Positions 1 to 7,929 of a stretch of 39,101 nucleotides of DNA are shown piece by piece. Each line of letters begins with the position of its first letter. Within the stretch, counting starts at the first letter, position 1. Location: the NCBI GenBank assembly GCA_934162255.1, contig CAKPIG010000009.1:1-39101 (forward strand). Reading direction: 5' to 3'. Source of the stretch: an uncultured Clostridia bacterium (GTDB taxonomy: Bacteria > Bacillota > Clostridia > TANB77 > CAG-508). The notes under the pieces were generated by a model. It made no database searches. It had not been told where the DNA came from and saw only the letters and a program-made list of their open reading frames with translations. A program made the translations under genes and the position numbers.

Positions 1-713
1 TTTGGCATAAGTTTTAATTCTTTAAAATCTTCTAACCTTAACCAAAATTCATCTATCCTATATCTAAATTTTCTTTTGCTATATCCATATATATCTTCAT
101 TGTACAGATATAAATTTTCTTGTATATTATAACCTCTATATCCTTTTGCATATAATCTCATGAACAAATCATAATCTTCTGTTCTTCTTGTTTTCTTTTT
201 GGCTCTATACCCATTTACTTCATCCATACATTTTTTTGTTAGAATCATAGCAGGATGAGGAAATTGATTTCCATATAAAAAATCCTCTTTTTGTGGTTTT
301 TCTTTATGTTTTCTGTATCCCCAAACACCATTCTTATCAAATAATTCAAGGTTACAACCAACAAAATCATATTCCTTATTCTTTTTCAAAAATTCTATTT
401 CCTTTTCAAATCTATCATTCTTAGAAATATCATCATCATCTTGTCTTGCTATATATTTTCCTGTTGCTTTTTCTAAGCAATTATTTAATGATGCAGCGAG
501 CCCCATATTTCTACTATTTCTAATCACTATAATCCTTTTATCTTTTTCTTTATATTCTAACAATATTTTTTGAATTTCTAAATTTGAAAAATCATCACAA
601 ATAATAAACTCAAAATTCTCATAAGTTTGAGTTAATATTGATTCTATTGACTTTTTTAACATTTCAATATCTCTAGGATTATAAATCCCCATTATAACTG
701 ATATTTTATCCAT
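1..713 (-). CDS. Glycosyltransferase family 2, cut at the window edge
   Basis: My own translation from the ATG at 713 runs open to the window edge, so the C-terminus lies outside. The N-terminus (MDKISVIMGIYNPRDIEM) is the GT-A beginning of family 2 transferases. Next come the acidic FIICDD motif, a RNMGLAASLNNCLEKATG segment and ARQDDDD, the usual DXD-type metal and nucleotide-sugar site. A later GYRAKKKTRRTEDYDLFMRL segment matches the family's ED-Y acceptor region. It should transfer an activated sugar onto a lipid-linked glycan at the inner face of the membrane. The start overlaps the preceding GT2 gene by 8 bases, so it belongs to the polysaccharide operon that begins at 3854. Donor and acceptor cannot be read from the sequence. 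Confidence 0.85.
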   Translation of the reverse strand, partial: MDKISVIMGIYNPRDIEMLKKSIESILTQTYENFEFIICDDFSNLEIQKILLEYKEKDKRIIVIRNSRNMGLAASLNNCLEKATGKYIARQDDDDISKNDRFEKEIEFLKKNKEYDFVGCNLELFDKNGVWGYRKHKEKPQKEDFLYGNQFPHPAMILTKKCMDEVNGYRAKKKTRRTEDYDLFMRLYAKGYRGYNIQENLYLYNEDIYGYSKRKFRYRIDEFWLRLEDFKELKLMP

Positions 714-1543
714 TTTCTTGTATATATTTCCCTTTTATATTTTTTTTATAATCTTTAATTCCTTTATGAAAGGCTTTAAAATAATTTTTTTTATTTTCAA
801 ATAGTAATACTATTTTTAAATATTTTACCAAAACAATAATTAATGCTCTAATACTTTTATATTCATAACCAATGTACATTAAGTTTCTTACTTGATAATA
901 CATTCTTTGTTCACTCATAAATCCATATTTATATTTTAATCCTAATATCTTTTTTTCTTTTGTTATTCCAGGATTGTGTATAAGTAATGCTTCATTGCAC
1001 TGTAAAATTTTAAATTTTTTTCTTCTTGCTCTTAAACAATATTCATAATCTACAGCATCTATAAAAAGTTCTTCTTTAAATTCCCCAACTTTTTGGTACA
1101 TTTCTAAATTTAATAAATTCCCACTTGTCATTGTCCAATACATTTCTATTGTATCTTTTTTATATTTTTTTTCTTTTTTTCTCTCTATAAGATATTTAGG
1201 AGAATAAATTATAACATCCTCTCTTTCATTTTGCATATATATATCTATTATATTGTTTGCACATTTACTATCTTGATCCATTGTTAATACATATTTATAC
1301 CCGCAATTTTATTGCACATTTTATTCCTTCATTCAAGCCTTTTCCAATCCCTTGATTTCCATTTAAGTTAATATATTCTATTTTCTCATTTTTTAATTGA
1401 ACTAAATCGTTTTTAATATCTGAATTATCAACAATTATAACTTTATCTACATATTCTATATAAGTGTTAAAATTTTTTATCAGTTCATCTTTTTTTATGT
1501 TATATGTTACTATAATGGCAGCTATATTATTTTTTTTTATCAT
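706..1543 (-). pseudogene. Glycosyltransferase family 2 (rhamnosyltransferase-like), frameshifted
   Basis: Two open frames together make one GT2. The N-terminal piece (1543 to 1295) has the IAAIIVTYN start, VIIVDNSD and NQGIGKGLNEGIKCA. The C-terminal piece (open from about 1305, first ATG at 1281, stop at 706) begins GYKYVLTMDQDS, the segment that normally follows directly in WbbL-like rhamnosyltransferases. The join lies near 1305-1306: removing one T from AAAATTGCGG restores AIKCGYKYVLTMDQDS and the full family order. The C-terminal half also has FIDAVDYEYCLRAR, typical of this family. The ATG at 1543 has no good ribosome binding site. I see no slippery heptamer, so programmed frameshifting is unlikely. 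It is either a decaying gene or a base-call error. Confidence 0.8.
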
Positions 1544-1563
1544 TTTCTATTATATGATGATTA

Positions 1564-2643
1564 TCATATTCTCCTTTCATTATATATGTCTGAATATTTT
1601 TTTACCATCTCTTCTATATTAAATTTATTTTTTATATCATTTTTAGCATTTTTTAGCATTTTTTCATTATTCTTAGCAAAAAAAGCAATATTATTTATAA
1701 CTTTTATATTTTCGTTTAGATCTTTTGCAATAAACCCATTTTCTTCATTTTTTATAACATCTCTATTTCCTATACAATCACTTACTATACATAATTTTTC
1801 CATATACATTGCTTCAAGTAAAGAAATTGGTAACCCTTCCCATAAAGATGTAAGTATAAAGATATCATTTTCATTTAATATTTCTAGCACTTGTTCTCTT
1901 GTTTTCCATCCTGTAATATTTATATTTGGACTAGTCAATAAATCTCTTAATTCCCCATCTCCAATCCATGTGAATTTTATATTTGGAAAATTACTTGCAA
2001 TTTTATTAAATAACTCTGGATTTTTTTGATAACCAATTCTTCCAACTGTACATATTTTAGGATTTTTTAAATCAATTTTTTCTTTTTTTAGATTTTGGGT
2101 TTCTTTTTCTATTTTATCTATATCAATACCATTATTTATACATATTGAATTTTTTGTTAATTTTAATGCCTCTTTATATTCTCCTTCTGAGCATCCTATA
2201 ATTGTAGCATTTCTACATGCTGCAGATTTTTCTAGTATCCAATAAATTTTTCTTTTCAAACCTGAATTGTTTTGCATTAAAAATGAAAAGCCATGTGGAT
2301 TATATAAAACTTTTCTTTTTTTGCAATTAACTGCGAATCTTCCTAAAAATCCTGCTTTTGATGAATGCAAGTGAACAATTTCAGGATCAACTTCTTTTAT
2401 TATTTTTTTTATTTCAAAAAAAGCTTTCATATCTTTTACAATATTTATACTTCTTTCAAAATTCTTAACTTTAATAAATTTTACTCTTTTTGAAAAGTAT
2501 TTTTCAAAGTCAGATAATGTTTCATCTCTTACTCCATATGCAATCGTTATATCAAATTCTTTGTCAGTATTATTCACCAAATCAACTAAAAATGAAAAAA
2601 CTCCACTACCAAATGATTCTACTATATGTAATATTTTTTTCAT
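1564..2643 (-). CDS. Glycosyltransferase family 4 (GT-B), polysaccharide synthesis
   Basis: 359 residues, the normal length for EpsF/CapM-type GT4 enzymes. The N-terminal Rossmann domain starts MKKILHIVESFGSGV and carries IVHLHSSKAGFLGR, as in transferases acting on undecaprenyl-linked intermediates. The C-terminal donor domain shows CTVGRIGYQKNP, FTWIGDGELR and then LTSLWEGLPISLLEAM, the EX7E-type nucleotide-sugar motif. The role is a cytoplasmic-face sugar transfer during exopolysaccharide or capsule repeat-unit assembly. The start codon abuts the stop of the sugar transferase gene and has GAAGGAG before it, indicating translational coupling. The precise sugar is unknown. Confidence 0.88.
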   Translation of the reverse strand: MKKILHIVESFGSGVFSFLVDLVNNTDKEFDITIAYGVRDETLSDFEKYFSKRVKFIKVKNFERSINIVKDMKAFFEIKKIIKEVDPEIVHLHSSKAGFLGRFAVNCKKRKVLYNPHGFSFLMQNNSGLKRKIYWILEKSAACRNATIIGCSEGEYKEALKLTKNSICINNGIDIDKIEKETQNLKKEKIDLKNPKICTVGRIGYQKNPELFNKIASNFPNIKFTWIGDGELRDLLTSPNINITGWKTREQVLEILNENDIFILTSLWEGLPISLLEAMYMEKLCIVSDCIGNRDVIKNEENGFIAKDLNENIKVINNIAFFAKNNEKMLKNAKNDIKNKFNIEEMVKKYSDIYNERRI

Positions 2644-3342
2644 TTAAATTGCTCCTTCTCTTTTTATCACAGCTTCAATTGTTTTAAAAAACACTTTTGC
2701 ATCCATTTTAAATGATAAATTATCTATGTAATACATTTCCATCTGCATACGTTGTTCATAGCTTGTACAACTTCTGCCATTAGCTGCCCAATATCCTGTT
2801 AGTCCTGGTGTTACGCTTAAAAACTTTGAAGCATTTTCACCATATTTCTTTAATTCTTCTGCAACAACTGGTCTTGGTCCTATTATTGATAGGTCTCCTT
2901 TTATTATGTTTATAAGTTGTGGTAATTCATCTAAGCTTGTTTTTCTTAAAAATTTTCCTACTTTTGTTACTCTTGGATCATTTGAAAGTTTATAATTTTT
3001 CTTGTATTCTTCCATTTGTTCTGGTGTAAATTTTTTTATTAAATCTTCTGCATTGTCTACCATGGATCTAAACTTATATATTTTAATTATTTTTCCATCT
3101 TTCCCTATTCTTGTATGTTTAAATAAAACTGGTCCCTTAGATTCTAATTTTATTGCTATTGCTATGATTGCAAATAATGGCATTAGTAATACCATTGCTA
3201 TTGATGATAAAGTCACATCTATAGTTCTTTTTACAATTTTAAATGGCATATTGCTTTTTAAAATTTTGTTATAACCTTTTACAGGTAATTTTAAAATAGA
3301 AATATTATCTACAACATTTTCATTTGTCATATCTATATTCAC
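2644..3342 (-). CDS. Initiating undecaprenyl-phosphate sugar phosphotransferase
   Basis: 232 residues of the bacterial sugar transferase family (PglC/WcaJ C-terminal domain). It transfers a sugar phosphate from a nucleotide sugar to undecaprenyl phosphate, the committing step of a surface polysaccharide. Visible motifs are KRTIDVTLSS followed by a hydrophobic re-entrant helix, GPVLFKHTRIG, YKFRSM, LRKTSLDELPQL (the Asp-Glu catalytic pair), GDLSIIGPRP and TPGLTGYWAANGR. It is the short monotopic form, without the four N-terminal helices of WbaP. The GTG at 3342 is the start because AAGGAGG lies 8 bases before it; the in-frame ATG at 3330 is too far away. The gene sits 14 bases after vanZ in the same operon. 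Confidence 0.92.
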   Translation of the reverse strand: MNIDMTNENVVDNISILKLPVKGYNKILKSNMPFKIVKRTIDVTLSSIAMVLLMPLFAIIAIAIKLESKGPVLFKHTRIGKDGKIIKIYKFRSMVDNAEDLIKKFTPEQMEEYKKNYKLSNDPRVTKVGKFLRKTSLDELPQLINIIKGDLSIIGPRPVVAEELKKYGENASKFLSVTPGLTGYWAANGRSCTSYEQRMQMEMYYIDNLSFKMDAKVFFKTIEAVIKREGAI

Positions 3343-3356
3343 TTCTGTGTCCTCCT

Positions 3357-3854
3357 TTATTTATCCGTTATAGTACTTTCTTTTTGTCTAGTCTTAAGTT
3401 TGTTTATAATTTTTCTTATTAATAAATATATACATATTCCTGTGATTACTCCTAATGTGTCTATTCCTACATCAAAGATTCTTGCACTCCTTTCTGACAC
3501 AAAAAATTGATGTATTTCGTCTGCCATCGCATAGCTTCCACCAAAAGCTATACTTCCAATTATTTTTGTTTTCATTTTTTTGTCTGTTGTATATGCATAA
3601 TTTATTATTAAAGCACCACCTATAGTGTAAATCGTATAGTGGGCTATTTTTCTTACGATTTTGTCTGCTTTTTCTATTATTGTTTCTTTTTCTTCTTCAC
3701 TTTTATTTGACACTGCTTGTACTACTGTTGTTGTTACTTTTCTGCTTGTGCTTGTTGATTTTCCGCCGTTTTCATTAGAGAATCCAAATACTACAGCCAT
3801 CCAAATAAGTATTAGCATTATTTTTGCTATATCTATTATTTTTTTATTGTTCAT
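3357..3854 (-). CDS. VanZ-like membrane protein
   Basis: 165 residues with several membrane segments. Family signatures are the N-terminal hydrophobic helix ending FGFSNENGG, then RKIAHYTIYTIGGALI, YAMADEIHQFFVSERSARIFDVGIDTLG with the conserved DEXHQ-F-R pattern, and a last helix. VanZ proteins are integral membrane proteins of uncertain biochemical role, named for a teicoplanin-resistance gene. Here the gene heads the polysaccharide operon, which suggests a cell-envelope role rather than antibiotic resistance; that is inference. The predicted transcript start lies only about 3 bases before the ATG (see the promoter at 3864-3892), so the message may be nearly leaderless. Confidence 0.85.
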   Translation of the reverse strand: MNNKKIIDIAKIMLILIWMAVVFGFSNENGGKSTSTSRKVTTTVVQAVSNKSEEEKETIIEKADKIVRKIAHYTIYTIGGALIINYAYTTDKKMKTKIIGSIAFGGSYAMADEIHQFFVSERSARIFDVGIDTLGVITGICIYLLIRKIINKLKTRQKESTITDK

Positions 3855-3863
3855 ATCCTCTTC

Positions 3864-3892
3864 ATTATATCGTTAGTAAATAAAATATGCAA
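3864..3892 (-). promoter_or_regulatory. SigA-type promoter of the vanZ/polysaccharide operon
   Basis: TTGCAT (3892-3887), 17-base spacer, TATAAT (3869-3864). It lies immediately upstream of vanZ, and the expected transcript start near 3857 leaves almost no 5' leader. Confidence 0.65.
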
Positions 3893-3939
3893 TACTTTTT
3901 TTGTAGTTTTTTGTAGTTTTATGCAGGAAATTTTTGCCC

Positions 3940-3988
3940 ATAAATAAAAAAGAACCTTCCTTTTTCCGGAAAGTTCTTTTTTATTTAT
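3940..3988 (-). terminator. Intrinsic terminator of hpf
   Basis: A near-perfect 20-base stem with a single mismatch, symmetrical around the TTTTT at 3961-3965. The 3' side ends in a TTCTTTTTTATTTAT run in the minus direction. It overlaps the hpf stop codon and separates hpf from the vanZ promoter. Confidence 0.8.
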
Positions 3989-4512
3989 GCTTCTGGTTCT
4001 ATTAACCCAAAATTTTTGCCATCTTTTAATTTATGTATTACATTTACTTTTCCTGTTTCAACATTTACGAATGTCAAGAATTGTTGTGTTGGTCTTTCTT
4101 CTAATATTAGTTTTGCATCTTCTGGTGTTATTGGTTTTATTTCATAATATTCTATTTTTAATATTTCATCTTCAATTTCATGTTTTGTAGGTTCTACTTC
4201 TAATACTTTTAGTGTTGAATCTTTTAACATTCTTTCTTTTTTTGTTTTTGCTTTTCTTATTTGTCCTTCTAATATATCTATATCTTTATCTATTGATGCA
4301 TATAGGTCTTTGTCTTCTGTAACAGCTCTGTATTTTTCTCCATTTGCTGTTGTTATAGCTATTTCTGCTATTTGTGCATTTCTTTCTGTTCTTACTGTTA
4401 CATCTGCTGTTGAGTTTTCAAAGTATTTGTCAATTCTTTCTAGCTTTCTTTCTACGTAGTCATTTATTGCATCTGTTATCTTTAGTTCCTTTCCTGTTAT
4501 TTTTATTTCCAT
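3985..4512 (-). CDS. hpf: Ribosome hibernation promoting factor, long form
   Basis: 175 residues. The N-terminal S30AE domain (MEIKITGKELKITDAINDYV, then VTVRTERNAQIAEIAI) binds the 30S decoding region in the tRNA sites. The C-terminal dimerisation domain (IKPITPEDAKLILEERPTQQFLTF) is the long-HPF tail that joins two 70S ribosomes into 100S dimers. I take the ATG at 4512 because GAGAGGAG lies about 8 bases upstream and the family motif begins at MEIKITG; an upstream in-frame ATG at 4530 would overlap that binding site. It is a single-gene unit with its own promoter (4549-4577) and terminator. Confidence 0.95.
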   Translation of the reverse strand: MEIKITGKELKITDAINDYVERKLERIDKYFENSTADVTVRTERNAQIAEIAITTANGEKYRAVTEDKDLYASIDKDIDILEGQIRKAKTKKERMLKDSTLKVLEVEPTKHEIEDEILKIEYYEIKPITPEDAKLILEERPTQQFLTFVNVETGKVNVIHKLKDGKNFGLIEPEA

Positions 4513-4548
4513 AAAAATCGCTCCTCTCATTTTTTGTTCTATATTTAT

Positions 4549-4577
4549 ATTATAACTTTATTTATCTTTTTTGGCAA
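4549..4577 (-). promoter_or_regulatory. SigA-type promoter of hpf
   Basis: TTGCCA (4577-4572), 17-base spacer, TATAAT (4554-4549), leading to hpf. No SigB- or SigH-type box is obvious. Confidence 0.65.
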
Positions 4578-4612
4578 GTTTTTACCACTATTTTTATTTT
4601 TTTGTATTTTTA

Positions 4613-4891
4613 TTAGTTATTTTCTCTCACTGCTATCATTAATTCATTTGGTTCTACTACCATTTCTGTATTTCTGTATGTAAATTTTGCTCCTGTAAAA
4701 TAAACTTCATATCCTTTGTTTTGAAAATAGTCTCTACTTATTCTTAGTACTCCATCTACTTCCTCCTCTGATAGATTGTTTTTTACTCTTAATTCAAAAA
4801 AAGTATATCTTATGAAGTTCTCATTTTCAGCTTGTTCTAGTTTTTGGTTTATGTAATTTATTGCAAATATTTTTGTTTCTTTCTCCGTCAT
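4613..4891 (-). CDS. Small hypothetical protein
   Basis: 92 residues, not recognised. The start at 4891 is chosen because GGGAGTGAT precedes it at good spacing, whereas the in-frame ATG at 4906 has no binding site. The protein is charged and soluble, with no signal peptide or membrane segment. It has a helical first half (IFAINYINQKLEQAE) and a FRVKNNLSEEE-like stretch that could be a helix-turn-helix. The second half looks beta-rich (YEVYFTGAKFTYRN). It diverges from mutS2 across a shared promoter region. Function unknown. Confidence 0.7.
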   Translation of the reverse strand: MTEKETKIFAINYINQKLEQAENENFIRYTFFELRVKNNLSEEEVDGVLRISRDYFQNKGYEVYFTGAKFTYRNTEMVVEPNELMIAVRENN

Positions 4892-4913
4892 AATTATCAC
4901 TCCCATGTTTTGG

Positions 4914-4942
4914 ATTATATCACATTCTCTTATTTTTTTCTA
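4914..4942 (-). promoter_or_regulatory. Probable extended -10 promoter of the 4613-4891 gene
   Basis: TGATATAAT (extended -10, TATAAT at 4919-4914) with a poor -35 (TAGAAA, 4942-4937) at 17 bases. Confidence 0.4.
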
Positions 4943-4970
4943 TATTTATTGCTCAAAAATTTATTTTTAA

Positions 4971-4999
4971 TTGAAATTTGGCCTTTTTTGTGGCATAAT
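4971..4999 (+). promoter_or_regulatory. SigA-type promoter of mutS2
   Basis: TTGAAA (4971-4976), 17 bases, CATAAT (4994-4999). It is followed by AGGAGG at 5011-5016 and the mutS2 ATG at 5023, giving a leader of under 20 bases. Confidence 0.6.
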
Positions 5000-5022
5000 A
5001 TATATGTTTAAGGAGGTTACAC

Positions 5023-7374
5023 ATGAATAAAAATTTATTAAAATTAGAATATGATAAAATTTTAGATATAGTTTCTTCTTACTGTAAGACTTATATTGGT
5101 AAGAAATATGTTGCTGAGCTTAGGCCTTCTCATAATAAATCTGATGTTTTATTGATGTTAAAGGAAACAAACCAAGGAGTGATTCTTATTCAAAGAAATA
5201 GTACTCCTCCTATTGATGATATTTCTGATATTACTGTTTCTTTAAAAGCATTAGAGAGCTGTGGATATCTTGGAATTAAAGCTTTACTTGAAATTAAAAA
5301 TATTCTAGTAATGTCTGCTAATTTGAAAGAATATTTTGATAAAGATTTTTTGGATTGTGAAGATTTTGAATGTTTAAGACATTATTTTTATGATTTATAT
5401 GTTAATCCAAGCATTGTTTCTATTTTTTCAAAATCAATTATTGATGAAGAAACGATTGCTGATTCTGCATCTGCAAAATTACAGGATATTCGTAGAAGGA
5501 AAAGAAATGTTGAACAAGACATTCGTTCAAAACTTAATAATTTTATACATTCACCTACATATTCTAAATATATTCAAGAAAACATTATAACAATACGTAA
5601 TGACCGTTTTGTCATTCCTGTAAAGGATGAATATCGTAGTCAAATTAAGGGGTTTGTGCATGATATTTCTAGTAGTGGTTCTACTGTTTTTGTTGAACCT
5701 ATTGTTGTTTTTGATTTAAATAATGAACTTTCTAATTTAGTAGTTGAAGAAAATCTAGAGATTGAAAGAATTTTGCAAAATTTAAGCGGCTTACTTTTTC
5801 CTTATACTAATGAATTGCAAAATAATGTTAATATAATTGGAATGCTTGATTTTATTTTTGCAAAAGCAAAATTTTCATTAACTTTTAAATGTACTACACC
5901 TGAAATTAATGATTCAAAATTAATAAAGCTAATTAATGCAAGACACCCATTAATACCTCAAGAGCAAGTCGTGCCTATTTCTTTAGAGATTGGAAAGGAT
6001 TTTTCGGTTTTGATTATTACTGGTCCTAATACAGGAGGAAAAACTGTTTCTTTAAAAACTGTAGGTCTTTTGACTGCAATGGCTTGTAGTGGTTTAGATA
6101 TCCCTGCAGATGAACATTCTAGTATATATGTTTTTGATTATATTTTTGCTGATATTGGTGATGAACAGAGTATAGCCGCTTCTTTGAGTACTTTTTCTTC
6201 ACATATTAGAAATATTGTTGATATAACTAATTTGGCAACAAAGGATAGTCTTATTCTTGTTGATGAATTAGGTTCTGGTACAGACCCTCTTGAAGGTTCT
6301 CATCTTGCAATTAGCATTTTACAATATTTTTCTGAGCTTGGAGCTATTACTGTTTCTACCTCTCATTATCAAGAGTTGAAGAAATATGCTCTTATTACTC
6401 AGAATTTCAAAAATGCTAGTGTTGAATTTGATGTAGAGAGTTTAAAACCTACATATAGACTTTTAATTGGTGTTCCTGGCAAAAGTAATGCTTTTGCTAT
6501 AAGCAGAAAACTTGGATTATCAGAATCTATAATTTCCAGAGCTTCTAATATGATTGATTCTGATACCACAGACTTTGAAGATGTTTTAAAAAGTGTTTAT
6601 GATGAAAAAATTCAATTGGAAAATGAACGAGAAAAACTTGATTTAAAATTAAAAGAAGTTGAAGAAATTAAGAAAAATTTACTTCATCAAAATGATGAGG
6701 TTTTATCTAAGGAAAAAGATTTAATTGCTAATGCAAAACAAGAAGCCAAAGGTATTCTTGTTGAGGCTAAAGAAACTGCTAATTTAATAATAAAGGAACT
6801 TAACTCTTCTAGTAGTTCTTCTCAAGCAAATAAATTGCGTAATAAACTTAATGAAAAAATAAATGGTCTAAAGCCTGAAGCTACAGAATTTTCTTCTGAA
6901 TCTATTGCAAGAGAACTCATTAAGCCAAATTCTCACGTATTTGTTTCAACTTTGAATTCAGATGGTATTGTTTTATCTAATATTTCTAAAGATGATACTG
7001 TTCAAGTTCAAGTTGGAATTATGAAAGTAAAAGTTAATATTAAATTTTTACAAAGGCCTAAAAATTCTTCTACAAATAATGATAATGTACAACATACACC
7101 AAGTTCTTCTTTTAAAACGCAATCCGTTAGTCCTGAACTTAATATTTTAGGTCTAACTGTTGATGAAGCAGTTCCACTTGTTGATAAGTATTTAGATGAC
7201 TGCTTTATTGCAAAGCTTTCTCCTATTAGAATTGTACATGGTAAAGGTACTGGTGCATTAAGAAATGGCATTCATAAATTTTTGAAAACAAATAAACATG
7301 TTGCTTCTTTTAGGCTCGGAACTTTTGGAGAAGGTGAAATGGGAGTTACAGTTGTTGAATTAAATTTAAAATAA
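5023..7374 (+). CDS. mutS2: MutS2 ATPase with Smr domain
   Basis: 783 residues, close to the usual 785. MutS2 is a MutS-like ABC ATPase without a mismatch-recognition domain. It is linked to recombination control and, in Bacillus subtilis, to splitting collided ribosomes. The ATPase shows Walker A GPNTGGKT (334-341), Walker B ILVDELGSGTDP with D414-E415, and the STSHYQELK switch. A charged coiled coil (about 525-600) and a KOW-like region (PNSHVFVSTLNSDGIV) lead into the C-terminal Smr domain. That domain keeps HGKGTGALR (739-747), but its other nuclease motif reads LNIL (706-709) instead of LDLR/LDVR. The gene stands alone between its own promoter and a hairpin at 7383-7406. Confidence 0.96.
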   Translation: MNKNLLKLEYDKILDIVSSYCKTYIGKKYVAELRPSHNKSDVLLMLKETNQGVILIQRNSTPPIDDISDITVSLKALESCGYLGIKALLEIKNILVMSANLKEYFDKDFLDCEDFECLRHYFYDLYVNPSIVSIFSKSIIDEETIADSASAKLQDIRRRKRNVEQDIRSKLNNFIHSPTYSKYIQENIITIRNDRFVIPVKDEYRSQIKGFVHDISSSGSTVFVEPIVVFDLNNELSNLVVEENLEIERILQNLSGLLFPYTNELQNNVNIIGMLDFIFAKAKFSLTFKCTTPEINDSKLIKLINARHPLIPQEQVVPISLEIGKDFSVLIITGPNTGGKTVSLKTVGLLTAMACSGLDIPADEHSSIYVFDYIFADIGDEQSIAASLSTFSSHIRNIVDITNLATKDSLILVDELGSGTDPLEGSHLAISILQYFSELGAITVSTSHYQELKKYALITQNFKNASVEFDVESLKPTYRLLIGVPGKSNAFAISRKLGLSESIISRASNMIDSDTTDFEDVLKSVYDEKIQLENEREKLDLKLKEVEEIKKNLLHQNDEVLSKEKDLIANAKQEAKGILVEAKETANLIIKELNSSSSSSQANKLRNKLNEKINGLKPEATEFSSESIARELIKPNSHVFVSTLNSDGIVLSNISKDDTVQVQVGIMKVKVNIKFLQRPKNSSTNNDNVQHTPSSSFKTQSVSPELNILGLTVDEAVPLVDKYLDDCFIAKLSPIRIVHGKGTGALRNGIHKFLKTNKHVASFRLGTFGEGEMGVTVVELNLK

Positions 7375-7382
7375 TATTAACT

Positions 7383-7406
7383 AAGACCTCTTATTGGAGG
7401 TCTTTT
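7383..7406 (+). terminator. Terminator hairpin after mutS2
   Basis: Perfect 8-bp stem AAGACCTC/GAGGTCTT with loop TTATTG; the T-run after it is short on the plus strand. It also lies beyond the 3' end of the minus-strand gene at 7459, so it may serve both. Confidence 0.6.
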
Positions 7407-7410
7407 GGAT

Positions 7411-7436
7411 TTATTAATTTATTTTTTGATACACTT
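7411..7436. repeat. Left arm of imperfect inverted repeat around the 7459-7734 gene
   Basis: Contains TTTGATACACTT, whose exact reverse complement occurs in the right arm at 7822-7850. Flanking ATTAATTT blocks also match imperfectly. Confidence 0.5.
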
Positions 7437-7458
7437 GTATATTAAAATTTTTTATTGA

Positions 7459-7734
7459 CTAACTTATTTTTAATTTCGTTTCCATTTTTCTTATTCTACT
7501 TTCATGGTTTTCATACATTTTTTCTATTGAACATTGGAATTTCCACAAAATGTCTTTAAGTTCTTCTTTATCATTCGCTCTTGCTCTTTTCATTTGTTTA
7601 TGTTCTTCTTCATTTTGTTTCCAACACCTATCGTTTTCCTCCCAGCGTTTCTCGTTTTGTTCCCAACGCTTATTATTTTCTTCTCTAAAATCATTTATAG
7701 CTTTTAAAATTTGAACAACTGCTTCTTCACTCAT
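7459..7734 (-). CDS. Small coiled-coil protein, unknown function
   Basis: 91 residues, no recognised family. The start at 7734 follows a strong AAGGAGGT; an in-frame ATG at 7761 lies upstream of that site and is unlikely. After a short hydrophobic helix (VVQILKAINDFREE) there are four consecutive heptads of the form N-KRWEQ, N-KRWEE, N-RCWKQ, N-EEHKQ. A second charged helix (KDILWKFQCSIEKMYENHESRI) follows. This predicts an extended coiled coil with Trp at a repeated position. There is no signal peptide or membrane segment. It has its own strong promoter (7855-7883), a leader of about 110 bases, and complementary sequence at its two mRNA ends. The Trp-repeat heptads recall small bacterial coiled-coil proteins of unknown role. 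Confidence 0.65.
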   Translation of the reverse strand: MSEEAVVQILKAINDFREENNKRWEQNEKRWEENDRCWKQNEEEHKQMKRARANDKEELKDILWKFQCSIEKMYENHESRIRKMETKLKIS

Positions 7735-7821
7735 AAATGTACCTCCTTTATTAAATAACAATTATTATCTTGCTCTTTTTTGGATATAAAATTTTTGATT
7801 TAATGTTTTTTGAAATAAATT

Positions 7822-7850
7822 AAGTGTATCAAATAAATTGAAATTAATAT
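7822..7850. repeat. Right arm of imperfect inverted repeat around the 7459-7734 gene
   Basis: AAGTGTATCAAA here is the reverse complement of TTTGATACACTT in the left arm (7411-7436). On the minus-strand mRNA it sits near the 5' end. Confidence 0.5.
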
Positions 7851-7854
7851 AATT

Positions 7855-7883
7855 ATTATACGTTTTTTAACATATTTTGTCAA
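7855..7883 (-). promoter_or_regulatory. Consensus SigA promoter of the 7459-7734 gene
   Basis: Perfect TTGACA (7883-7878), 17-base spacer, perfect TATAAT (7860-7855). It is one of the strongest promoters by sequence in the window and gives a leader of about 110 bases. Confidence 0.75.
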
Positions 7884-7922
7884 TAAAAAAACAGGATTTT
7901 CCTTTTTGTTTGGAAAAATCCC
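7884..7922 (-). terminator. Intrinsic terminator of spoVT
   Basis: GGGATTTTTCC pairs with GGAAAATCCTG around an AAACAAAAA loop, then a run of seven T on the minus strand. It directly precedes the promoter of the next gene. Confidence 0.75.
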
Positions 7923-7929
7923 ATTTTAA

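Noticed and set aside
1295..1310. Programmed ribosomal frameshift in the GT2 gene
   Set aside because: No slippery heptamer with following structure is visible at the join; mutation or sequence error explains it better.
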